Assembly: GCA_030704615.1 (NCBI GenBank)
Contig: CM060732.1
Span: 12,834,001-12,898,000 of the forward strand
Reading direction: 5' to 3'
From: Takakia lepidozioides
Taxonomy: Eukaryota > Streptophyta > Takakiopsida > Takakiales > Takakiaceae
DNA length: 64,000 nt
This document shows positions 54,129 to 64,000 of the stretch, in pieces; position 1 is the stretch's first letter, and each line of letters opens with the position of its first letter. Both the position numbers and the translations under genes were made by a program. The notes beneath the pieces were generated by a model, which saw nothing but the letters and a program-made list of their open reading frames with translations, searched no databases and was not told the origin of the DNA.

Positions 54129-56434
54129 ATGGAATCTGTAAGAGTGACAATGTGGGTGACTCTAGTGCACGCAATACTCATTTTGGCGACGAAGACGACA
54201 GCCGCGGCACAGCTGACCCCAGACTTCTATCACAAAACATGCCCACATCTGCCATCTATTGTGCTGAGTGCAGTTAACGACACCCTACAATTCGACCCTG
54301 TAAATATGCCGGCTTTGCTCCGAATATTTTACCACGACTGTTTTGTCAATGTACTTACCCCTCCCTCTCCTTCCTAGGATAGAGTCCATGATGTTGCGGT
54401 CTGCCAATTTCTAAGTTGAAATTTATTCAGAACATAATGCCTTTGAAAGTGGTGGCGCTCCTTGGGGCGCGAGAAGTGATTTAGCTGTGGAACCAATCAG
54501 AGTGATGATATCATCACTCTGCTCTCTCTCTCTAGTGTGCCAGCCCAAACCATAACCAAAGAGTCATACTCCAATAAGGGATATGATGGTCGCAAACAAA
54601 AATACAACACAGCTTCCTCAATATTCTCGTACACACATTTGAAATGCTCACGGTGCGGACGTAGCAGATGTATCTCATTACACGTGAGCCTGGATCCAGG
54701 ATAATGTTCTGGTTAACAGGTTCCATCAGTAATTATGACTCGTCCCACAGAAGAAAGTTCAAAGAACTTGAGATGAGACTCGAACTATTGTGGGACATTC
54801 GTGTGGCAGGGATGTGAGGCGTCGATTCTGCTTGACCCAGTTAACAACACTGCAGCAGAGAAGAACGCATCTGTGAACTTGTCGCTTACAGCCTTTGATG
54901 CAGTGGACTACATCAAACAGCAGGTGGAGGATGCATGTCCAGGGGTGGTGTCTTGCGCCGATATACTGGCCATCTCTGCCCAGTATGCTATCTCGCTGGT
55001 GTGTGAAAACCTCAAGCACCCGAAAACTGACTGGAACAACAGAGGGTTGTACTGGAGGTTGCACGTTATTCTACCCTGTTCCGGCTGGTTCAAATATCTA
55101 ATGTTTCACCTCTTGGTTCTACTTTTTCATTAGGTAATGTTAGGGCTATTCAGATCACTCTTATAGTTTGATACACGCTCATGTGTAGTTTTGGGTGTAC
55201 AGGTAGGAGGACCAAACTATACCACACTGCTGGGTCGCAGGGATGGCTTTCAATCGTTCGCTAGTAACGCTACGGCACAGTTGCCCCTCGCAAGTTCAAG
55301 CATCTCACAGCTGATTTCCATCTTTGCATCACACAAGTTGACTTTGCGAGATTTGGTCACTCTCAGCGGTAAGTCAAACTTTGCTTATTTTACAGAAGTT
55401 CGTTCCGTTAATTTGTTAAGCACGGTTTGTACACACCAGTTAAGTTGTAATATGGACACAGAGTGATTACGTTCAAATGGTCCCTGGGGGCCGGACATCC
55501 TGTGGTGCCGTGCAAGGCTCTTTAAAACTTGACTTGTTGGCCGAGAGAGATTGATCAGACACTGAGTAGTGGGATACCGAACTTGCTCTAGGTTCGAGGT
55601 TCGGTACGGACTCAGTACTAGGTACAGTTTTAAGACTTCGGACGTTGATCACAGAATTACCAGCCACGTTGATGGAACATCATTAACTGCTACCTGTACA
55701 TAGGTGCACATCATGTATAAAATAAGAGATGGAAGTATTATTCGATACCAGCTCGATGCAGTGAACAATAAACTAGTAGACATCCACTTTCCACTGCTTA
55801 CCTGGTCTTCACGGCCCTAGCTGGATATCTGTAACATTCTAGATGTCAAGTTTCCTGGTGGGTCGAGAAGAAACAAATATATCTAATCCGAAATTTGTTT
55901 AGAGGCAAACTGTATCCAAAATATACATCTTTCTTCCTGCCGCTACAGTTGAGTGATGTACTTAATGAGCATGCACAAGTTCCCAACGGCTGTGATTATT
56001 GTCTTACAGGAGCACATACAATAGGCTTTGCACACTGTAATTCCTTCACGCCCCGCCTCTATAACTACCCTGGCGGTAACGGTGGTGTCGATCCCACAAT
56101 GGACGGGACATTTGCAGACCAACTTATGCAGCTTTGTCCTTCTAAACGTGCCGACCCGACCATTGTACAACCGTTTGATCCTGCGACTGAGGGCGCAGCA
56201 TTTAACAATACGTACTTCCTCAATATCCAGTTCCAAGAGGGATTGCTACATTCCGATCAAGCGTTATATTCCAATTCGAGCACGAGTGACATAGTTGACG
56301 ATTATACTGCTGACTTGACCTGGTTTTACGGTAACTTCTCTGTCTCTATCGTAAAGATGGGAAATATTGGTGTGCTGACAGGAACAGCGGGTCAAGTTCG
56401 AACGGATTGCCATGTTGTGAACAAGGTGGGATGA
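54129..56434 (+). CDS. Class III secretory peroxidase, four exons
   Basis: Exons 54129-54350, 54810-54998, 55203-55368 and 56010-56434 join in frame to 333 aa, the usual length, with three introns at the positions common in this family. An N-terminal signal peptide (VTLVHAILILATKTTAAA) precedes mature QLTPDFYHKTCP. The distal haem site is LLRIFYHDCF (Arg and His present, Tyr where most have Phe), then GCEASILLD (calcium site). Next come CPGVVSCADI, GGPNYTTLLGRRDG, and the proximal His in GAHTIGFAHC. All eight conserved Cys are present. Substrate cannot be told; such enzymes act in the wall or vacuole on phenolics with H2O2. Three potential N-glycosylation sites (NNT, NAS, NLS) lie close together after the calcium site. 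Confidence 0.93.
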
Positions 56435-59400
56435 TGGTCTTTAAATCTTCTAAAGATCAGGACTACACTAGACATTTTGGAATGACGTTGGAGGTGATCT
56501 AGCAATTTAGCAATGTTGCAATTTGGTAAACGATATTGAACCGCTATGGTCATGAGTAGGCAGAAAATGTACGAGCTTGAAGGCGCTACCATTTTTGTGG
56601 GAGAAAATGTATTGCGCATTAACACTGTAAGCCTTTTACGACTTCATGAAAGATCTAGGCTGCGTATATTAGAATTGAGCCCAGATGTTACTTCGAGTTG
56701 GTTGTATTCCCAGTATATCCGATAGATCGCACTTAAGCTTGCAATCAATTTAATGTCTCGGATCACGGAAGCCACCCACAAACGCTTAATAATGCAATAC
56801 TGCAGTAATGGCCTAATTTACAACAGTGCTTGTAGTATACCACGCTCGGGCGAATGGGATGAAACAGGTTTTCAATTCCAAACCCTCTTCTACCGAGTAG
56901 AGAGATTGTTTGCAGGCATGACTGACCCATGACGAGTTTCCAAGTTTTAGACGAATTAATTATAATTCGCAACCACTAACGGCTGAGCGAAGTGGGAATG
57001 AACGAAACGAATGTTCACGCTGACCCCGCCGAACGGGACCATATAATATGCGTAGATCCCACCACGGACCCAAACTTAGTCGCACCAGTTCTGTTTATCA
57101 AAATCATCACCAATTTCGACTTCCAGTACTTCTGTGGTCTTTTGAAGGGCTTCAATGTGTTGACAAGACCAAGCTAGAGCTGTGGCTCGACAGCCGTACA
57201 AGTCCTACTGTGACTGCAGTTGCAAACAGCCAGACCACGTTCTTCACTAAGTGGAGAACAAGCGATAGGTAAGATGAGTTCGCTAGGTGTTTTGAATGCC
57301 ACAAAAGGGCAGATTCGCGTTAACGACTGCAAAGCGAACGACCGAGGCTCATGAAAGAGTTATCATACTGTGTCACCAGAAAGTGCGAGTACCAGGTGGT
57401 ACTCCGTGCCTTCACCCAGTCTCCAAGTGCTTGATTCATGAGTAGTTCGAACACACATGAGAGTCGATATTGATGCAAGATGATAGAATTTCGCATAGCT
57501 TCAAAAATCAATCTGTTCTGAGGCTCATATTCAATAATCTGATCATCGTTTTCTACTTCATGGCACAACATTAACTGCAGTCTGCTCTTGAGCTCGTAAA
57601 AGAACATGCAAGAACTGTGCCAAGAGGACTATCTTGATTGGCCTCATGACACTGAGCAACGAGCACAAAATGAGCAAGAAGTGAGAAAAAAACGAGCAAG
57701 AAATGAGCAAGACACGATCTGAAGTCTGAAGCGACGAAGTGAAAATGACTGAGACAACGATCAGCCAAACTGTCTAGATGTGCTAGATCATCGTGAACAA
57801 TAACAAGCTCATAATAATTAGGTATCGACGTGATATTATCTTTGCTGTACTAATCTGCGTATGTGTGAACATAGATCGTTAAGTATAGAAGTTAAGTAAT
57901 TAACAACATTTAAACTCATCACCAGGATATACGCTCTCACAGGGCTTCTATCACCAGGCCTCTATCACTAGGTCTGAACGTACCTTAAGTAGTTTAATAA
58001 TTTTAAGTACGATAGCCTCAGACTATCATATCTGATCCTTGCATCTTAACAATTGACATTTTATTTTTATGTTTTTGTAATGTTGGTTGTAAAATATATA
58101 TTTTTTACTTGACTTGCACTTGTAATTTCATTATGTATATGATTTTTATTGTTATTACTTTGGGTACAGTGTCTTGGATATGATAAGGTTCCAGAAATGG
58201 CGTCTTTTATGATCTTCCAAACATAAGATCCACGAAGGCTTCCCTAACGGAGCCATTTCATCCCAGCTCCTGCTTCAAAATATATGAATAATTGAGAAAG
58301 ATCCACGTTCTGTTCAAAGCTTTTGAAGCAATTTGTCGACCACTAAAGTGACCTGCTCTTTTATGTACATCAAATAAAATACTACTACGTGTAATGGATA
58401 CCAATTTTTACCTTTTTTTCGAGGAAACACCAGCTCCAGTGATACCATTTTATATTATAGAGAATCTCATATTAAGTGGAGAACGAAACAGTAAAGTAAA
58501 AGAAAACTATACGAGTAATGTCAGAATTCAACATTTACAAACGTGCAATTTGACGATACGTTCGCCAATTTTCGGCAGCGTAGACTCCACCATACCTCCT
58601 ATCAAATCCACCTAACCCCCTCTTGCCCCACATTCTCTATCAAAGATTTTAGAATGTTGTTGATTGTTGTTAAGTGACAAGGAGGTTGTAATTGGTAAAG
58701 TGATGGTGAACCGTGATAGTACCTGTACGAGATTGGTACGACTTTTGTTAGATTGCTACATCATCCCCATTTCGTGTCACTGCAATGTCTAGTGCTTTAT
58801 GTCACCATGTTCCGTATCATTCTGGTGTCATCTTTTTTATATGGTCAAATTTTCTGACACAAAATGGGAGTTACACTAATTGAAGTGACATTATCTCCCA
58901 TGTTCCTCCAACTACTAGTGGCACTCTACTGATGTGAAGTCTCTGTTCATGTCACTTTGGTGTCCTTCTTTGAAGTTGAGAACGGGTGGGAAAATTTAAA
59001 AACTGATAAAACACCGGCATACCGTGCTGTCAAGACTCAAAGATCACATACTAGCATTCAGTTCTTACATTGTTGCTATTGTTTTCATAGAGAAATATGA
59101 CTCCAACTAAAACAGTTTAATTAAGATCCACTTCATCTTTGAAATGTCTAGCAACTTTGCAAATCATGACAAATGAAAAATGGAGATTGGGGAACGTAAG
59201 CAAGAAACAAAAAAAACAAACAAACATTCAAATATATGATGTTAAATGAAGTAAAATGATAAATCCCCAATAAAGTCTGCTGACTAATTTTGAAGAAAAT
59301 TAGGGATGATTTGTTAGACGCCATGTTGCATGTTGAGATGATTTTACAGCTAGATTATTATTGTTAGATGAGTAAATGCAATTTTTTAATTTTTGGATGA

Positions 59401-59525
59401 TGGATTGACAATTTAAGGCAGCTCATTATAATGACAATGGTATAATATATTGATTTACTAAGTACATCAAATCAATATATGAAGCGAGACGTTTGTTTGT
59501 TTGTTTGTTTTGTTTTGTTTTGTAG
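56435..59525. other. Gene-poor AT-rich spacer
   Basis: No ORF with a motif on either strand. A short repeat of GAGCAAGAA/TGAGCAAG words lies at about 57655-57715. (GTTTGTTT)n and (GTTTT)n runs are at 59490-59525. Confidence 0.45.
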
Positions 59526-59529
59526 CATT

Positions 59530-60240
59530 AAGATGTCCCAAACTGCGAGGCCCCGGCGCTGAGGCTTGGCCCATTGGAAAGCCCTCGACGAGGAGGGGTG
59601 CACGGGCTTGGTCTCACGATTTTTGGACTTGCGGTGTGGGTGATGTGGAATTTCAAGTACTTTGGGTCGCTGGAAATTCACAAAAAATTGCAAAGTGGGC
59701 ATTCTTGGGACAATGGTTGGAGCCTCGACATGAGAGCAAGGGAAAGGTCACCGGTTCAAATCTGGCCGTAGGCTCTGTGGGAAAAAAAAGGCAAGGACTA
59801 TGCTTACCCGACGAGTTTAAGGCAAGTGTATGAGGTGGTGGGCCTGCTGGCCTGAGCTCAGGGAGGCTCCGGCATACTATATGTCAAATCTCTTCCCCCA
59901 CTGTGAAGGTGGGGAGCGCTCCACACCTCCCGCTCCCTCCTCACGCTCCCCATTTTTAGGACCATGAAACATTCTCCAATTTTGCTCTCATGTTTCCGGT
60001 CCAAGATCCTTGCTCCCCATAGCGGGACATGGGAGCGGGGACCACGAACATGGGAGCGAGCCACATTCCACATGGCGAGTAGGACCGGAACAGGGGAGCG
60101 AGCAACGTTCCATAGGGCGAGGAGGGGAGCGAGACCAAGAACAGGGGAGCGGGACTGGGAACAATGAGGGGAGAGAGGGAACAGGGGAGTGGAGCCACGA
60201 TCTTGGACTTAGGATTATTTTGGAGATGAAAAAACATGTC
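59530..60240 (+). repeat. Dispersed repeat with GGGAGCG-type minisatellite, copy 2
   Basis: From 59780 it matches 36500-35850 in opposite orientation. The part before (59530-59780) holds GGTTCAAATCTGG at 59753, a B-box-like word, so a SINE or tRNA-derived head is possible. The minisatellite part (60020-60190) has GGGGAGCGAG, GGGAGCGGGA and similar words. Confidence 0.65.
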
Positions 60241-62380
60241 AAGTTAAATAAACACAGTGTGAAACTAACTAGAATAAATTTAGTTATTTGTATTTAACAC
60301 TTGGAATTAGTTCAAGTATTAAGTCAGGTGTCAAGTTTAGCTTGACACCTGAACCAACTTATCTTCACGAGCTCGTCAGTCGTGCGGCTCATCTTTCTCG
60401 AGTGGAGCCTTCACGACCGAGCTCCCTCGCTACTTAGCATCTGAGTGTACTTATGGAGGGAGAATAGGATGTTGTGGGGTGGAGTCCCCATAGTTTGGGG
60501 TGCCCCTGGCTCGACTCTTATTTTAACGAGTGATCGTATTGTATTTCGTGTTTTGTGTCGACAGAGACAGTGTGAGTTTAGTTTACATATCACTTGAGAG
60601 AGATGAGCTTGTATCTGTGAGTGCAGGATATAAGTTTAGTTTTAACACTTGTGGTTTTGGTTTTGAAGCCTGTGATAGCAAGGTTGTAGAGATTACCGAC
60701 ATTCAGGTACTCCGTATAGTTAGATGGAACATTTTTAAGCGATTAAGAAGGAGCGGCGATTGTTGTACAGCCACCGCTTGGTCACAGAAGTTGTTGTCGT
60801 ATCAACTAGCATATCAGGTTCAATGCTAGCGATCTTTTGTGGTTGACCAGTGGATTACGAGCCGTTATGGCAGCAGAACTAGATATGTGTATTTGATGCT
60901 GCAAGGCGGAGCATGAACGTGGCCAAGGGTACTGGCCGTTTGGTGGATATACGCACATATTTTTCGCTATGTGGCATGTCGATGTTGCTTGCTCTGGTTG
61001 GATCAGCTGCCCTTGGAGCTATTTTTGTCATTTAATCATGACTGTAGGCACAAGGCCAAAGGTCGACGGTTGCTGCTCGGCAAGTTGGTGAAAATCTCGT
61101 AGGTATTTTGTTTTCATAAAATATTGCGAACACTGGATCACCTGGCCGGATACCCGATTGGCAGCAGACATCATAGTCATTGCATACCGGGGCTTTCATA
61201 AATTTACGTAGAAAGGGGCAGCCCGCGAGAGTGGGGATTATCGTGGGTTAAGGTGGCTGGCCGTAGCGTTGGACGATACTCCGGGTGCAAGAATTCTTTT
61301 GCTCAGATGGGTTTGGGCAAGAAGAGGAGCTGCCACGATTATTTCCCTGCAAATGGAAAAGATGAGGTTGAACTAAGCACTGCCGCTGATCCAGGTTGTG
61401 AAATAAGCTGGAAAATTGGAAGTCATCGAGCAATTCTGATCAGGATACGATTTGTGAACACGGTCCTTGCATTGCCTCAATCGTTTCTATTTTATGGGTT
61501 TCGACTTTGATATTCGCTGGTGCTAGGAGATGGGCGTTTCTCAAGTACGAGGGTGTCAAGGTGGGAGTTAACAAATCAGAAAACCTCTATAGGCAAGAGT
61601 CGTGGCATGGGTGTCCCTAGATGGAAGCCTAGTGGGCGATCACAGCTCCATGGGATTGTAGTCGTTCTGCATTTTAGCATTTTGACTGTGAGAGAGATAA
61701 TTACCTGCATCAGGGTAGTTTCAGAATGGAATGATTTATAAGCTGAAAGCCAATGAAGGCGATTGAAGATTTGAATGAGGGCACGAAGCCAGTACCTGTG
61801 GATCCTGCGTAGTTGAGATTCGTCAATCGCTGGTTCCCTTGATGTCAGGGCAAACTTGAGTGTTTGTAGCGACATGCACCATCCCTACGGTGGCAGAGAA
61901 CGGATGGGGGCCGTGGTGATGGTGGGGCTTTGTTAATCAGCTAGGGCTGTCTAGATATGATCAGATGTGGGGGCAGCTCATCGATCGTCGAAGACATGAG
62001 ATTTTGAGTGTGATAATTAGAGGCTGGCGACGAAGAAGTCAGATTTTCAGAGCCGTTGGTGTTAGCAACAGGGACAGAAACAGGCTGGATCATAGCAGGC
62101 ATTGGAGAAATGAACCTGAGAATATGGGCCCTAGAGCTACAATGGTGTTACATCTCCAGTGGGAGTTATTATCCTTAGATGTGATCTGCAGCAACGGTGG
62201 AAGTGACGGTGAAATCAGAGGAGACCGCAAACCATACCGTGACCAGGTTGTGGTGATCTCATTAATCTATGTGTTTCCCATGGTGCTATTTAAATTGGAG
62301 CTGATCAGGGTTAGTATGGACGCCTTTGTCCATTCCTAGCAGCACACGTACTGAGAACACAAATGGGTGTTACATTGTCG
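60241..62380. other. Gene-free stretch
   Basis: It holds a perfect 12-bp stem hairpin (60324-60335 with 60341-60352, TCAGGTGTCAAG, loop TTTAG). No LTR or primer site could be assigned to the gag region that follows at 63198. Confidence 0.4.
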
Positions 62381-62383
62381 GGC

Positions 62384-62720
62384 TATACCCCTTTCCATTG
62401 CATTTGTACATACATCTCAAAAGCTTCCCTACCACAACCTTGCTGGGCATATCCTACAATGACCGAGCTCCATGAGACCACATCTTGTTGATTCATATTG
62501 TTGAACAGTACACGCGCTTCCTTCATGCCCCCGCATTTGGCATACACATCAGCAAGGGTATTTTTCAGATTCATATATGATGGGATTCCAGCTTTGATGA
62601 TATCAGCGTGGACCTCTTTGCCCTTTTCCAAGGCACCAAGACTGGCACACGCATTGAGAACACAAATGAACGTGATCCTGTCTGGTCTCACACCTTCCCA
62701 TTGCAATTTCTCATAGATGG
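62384..62720 (-). pseudogene. PPR fragment
   Basis: The minus-strand frame gives IYEKLQWEGVRPDRITFICV, LNACASLGALEKGKEVHADI, ADVYAKCGGMKEARVLFNNM and VVSWSSVIVGYAQQGCGREA, about one P-L-S module and part of a second. It is closest to the 43092-45638 gene. Both ends are broken. Confidence 0.8.
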
Positions 62721-63197
62721 CTGGGAACATGCCCCAAAGCGGTGAGTGTTTGATGGCAAGTGGCTGGCCATGTTGGAGGTTAGGAGAATCATACCAGTGC
62801 CCTTTGGGGGGTCTGTCGAGAAATTTGCCATCGTATGGTAGTGCCATTCTAATACCAACGTTTGATATGGCTGGCCACCACGTCAAGGTGAAGCTGGAAA
62901 ATGGTGGAGGGCTGTAAGAGTTCTTGATCAAAGCTATTTAGCTCTGGTTTTTTCCAGGGTTGCATTGTTGGTGCTCCTGCTTTTGTTGGGATTGGTGCGA
63001 AGGATTAAGGCTCGGCATAGCCATAGGTCTCGGCTGGAGATGACAGAATCTGCGGATAGCAGTTTGGTGGGAGCCAGGAGGCAAGAAGCTGCCAGATGGA
63101 GTGGAGGCGAAGGATCGAAGCTCGGGAGTCGGCATAGCTAGGGATCTCGGCTGGAGGAGAGCAGTATACTGGGAACCAAGAGCAAGCCTGTGGTGGT

Positions 63198-64000
63198 GTG
63201 CAGTTTTCTTCATCATTATTGTGGGACGACATGGAGGAGATGTATGGAGCTACCAAGGGGCCTCGTAGGTACTCTGGAGCTGTGGGCACAATCGAGCTGG
63301 ATGACTTTATCCAGGAGTTCGACAGCTGGTATGATTTGCAGCAGATGCGCAATCCACAACTGTTCACCCCATTCATGGCGTGGAAGGGACTGTTCCAGCA
63401 TTTGGAAGGCCCGCCTATGGACGATTACCACAAGTTCAGGCAAAGACATGAAGCAGAGATTGAGGAGTGGATGATGTATTGGTCACCTGACTACGTCTCC
63501 ATTACTCGAGGCACGACGCGACCACTAGTTGCATCAACACCAATATCTCTCACTTCCAGCACTAGTAGTGGAACAAGTAGTGCCGGTACTTCTGCAGAAG
63601 GTGCTACTACTCCTCCTGCCACGACTACAACACATGTGCCTAGATTCAGCCCGGTGGTGGAGTTCTTCCAGGAGTTGTGGAGGAACTACCAAGGCGTACG
63701 GACAGAGAAGCTGCAAAGTTTGCAAGACTTCCAGCACAAATCCAGTGAGAGCTTACGAGAGGCCTACACTCGTATGAGGCGCTTGATAAGTGTGACCCAA
63801 GGGGTTACTGAAGCTCAGGCAGTCCAGTTCTGATATGGAATTTTGGACAAGGAGCTCAGGAGAAAGGTGCGGGATGCAACCCTATTACAAGCGGCCCAAC
63901 CCACATTAGCAGATGTGTTTCTGCTGGCTGAGCGGATTGAGCTCAACATGGTGGAGGAGCGAGTTGTCACCATTGGATTTGGCAAGGACATGCCTGCACA
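63198..64000 (+). pseudogene. Retrotransposon gag, running off the right edge
   Basis: The 63198-63833 frame begins with GTG; the first in-frame ATG is at 63231. It reads ELDDFIQEFDSWYDLQQMRN and a Ser/Thr-rich linker, then LQSLQDFQHKSSESLREAYT and RMRRLISVTQGVTEAQAVQF, the capsid helices of a Ty3/gypsy-type gag (retrotrans_gag family). A TGA at 63831-63833 stands where Trp is usual. The frame then continues GILDKELRRKVRDATLLQAA to the edge. Confidence 0.75.

Noticed and set aside
59753-59765. tRNA gene suggested by GGTTCAAATC
   Set aside because: No matching A box or cloverleaf could be drawn around it. It is noted only as a SINE-like feature.

Overview
The window looks like a repeat-rich nuclear stretch of a seed-free land plant, most likely a fern or lycophyte. 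The reasons are intronless DYW-class pentatricopeptide repeat (PPR) genes in several near-identical copies, a plant class III peroxidase with the ancestral four-exon layout, chromodomain Ty3/gypsy elements, and GT-AG introns. This placement is an inference; no taxon-specific marker gene is present. Most of the 64 kb is transposon in nested and broken copies. Only four loci look like intact coding units: a MULE-type transposase (8181-11869, -), two PPR-DYW genes (36778-39705, - and 43092-45638, +) and a peroxidase (54129-56434, +). A small unknown ORF (6971-7522, +) is also open.

1-20 kb is a nest. A Ty3/gypsy chromovirus (5725-20349, +) is interrupted twice. A LINE (copy A, 1-5724) abuts its pol region on the left. 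A complete 11,928-bp terminal-inverted-repeat DNA transposon (6146-18073) sits inside its integrase gene and is flanked by a perfect 9-bp target duplication (TGTGGAAAC). This giant element carries a two-exon transposase with an intact frame (about 1200 aa), a small unknown ORF, a nine-exon cargo gene that is decaying, and three or more arrays of a GGCGCC-centred palindrome repeated every 62-66 bp, about six helical turns.

20-28 kb holds PPR fragments and a PPR pseudogene, tandem copies of LINE 3' ends, a reverse-oriented 5' piece of a gypsy element, an FCP1-like phosphatase gene fragment, and a 708-bp TIR element inserted in a local tandem repeat.

28.7-35.8 kb is LINE copy B, full length but internally deleted. 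It has four ~420-bp monomers as a 5' region, an ORF with a 2A-like NPGP motif, an endonuclease tail, a truncated reverse transcriptase, a chromodomain-like module, RNase H and a C-terminal zinc finger. The chromodomain-like module and the region after it are shared with copy A. They define an unusual LINE architecture.

36-50 kb is a PPR cluster: two open DYW genes, fold-back pseudogenes, and six copies of an exon encoding the WWDNR half of an OSB-type PDF motif. The 975-codon PPR frame carries the other half (PDFKH) before its first ATG, which suggests an OSB/PPR fusion. 50-64 kb is mostly gene-poor DNA with the peroxidase gene, dispersed repeats, one PPR fragment and a retrotransposon gag region running off the right edge.
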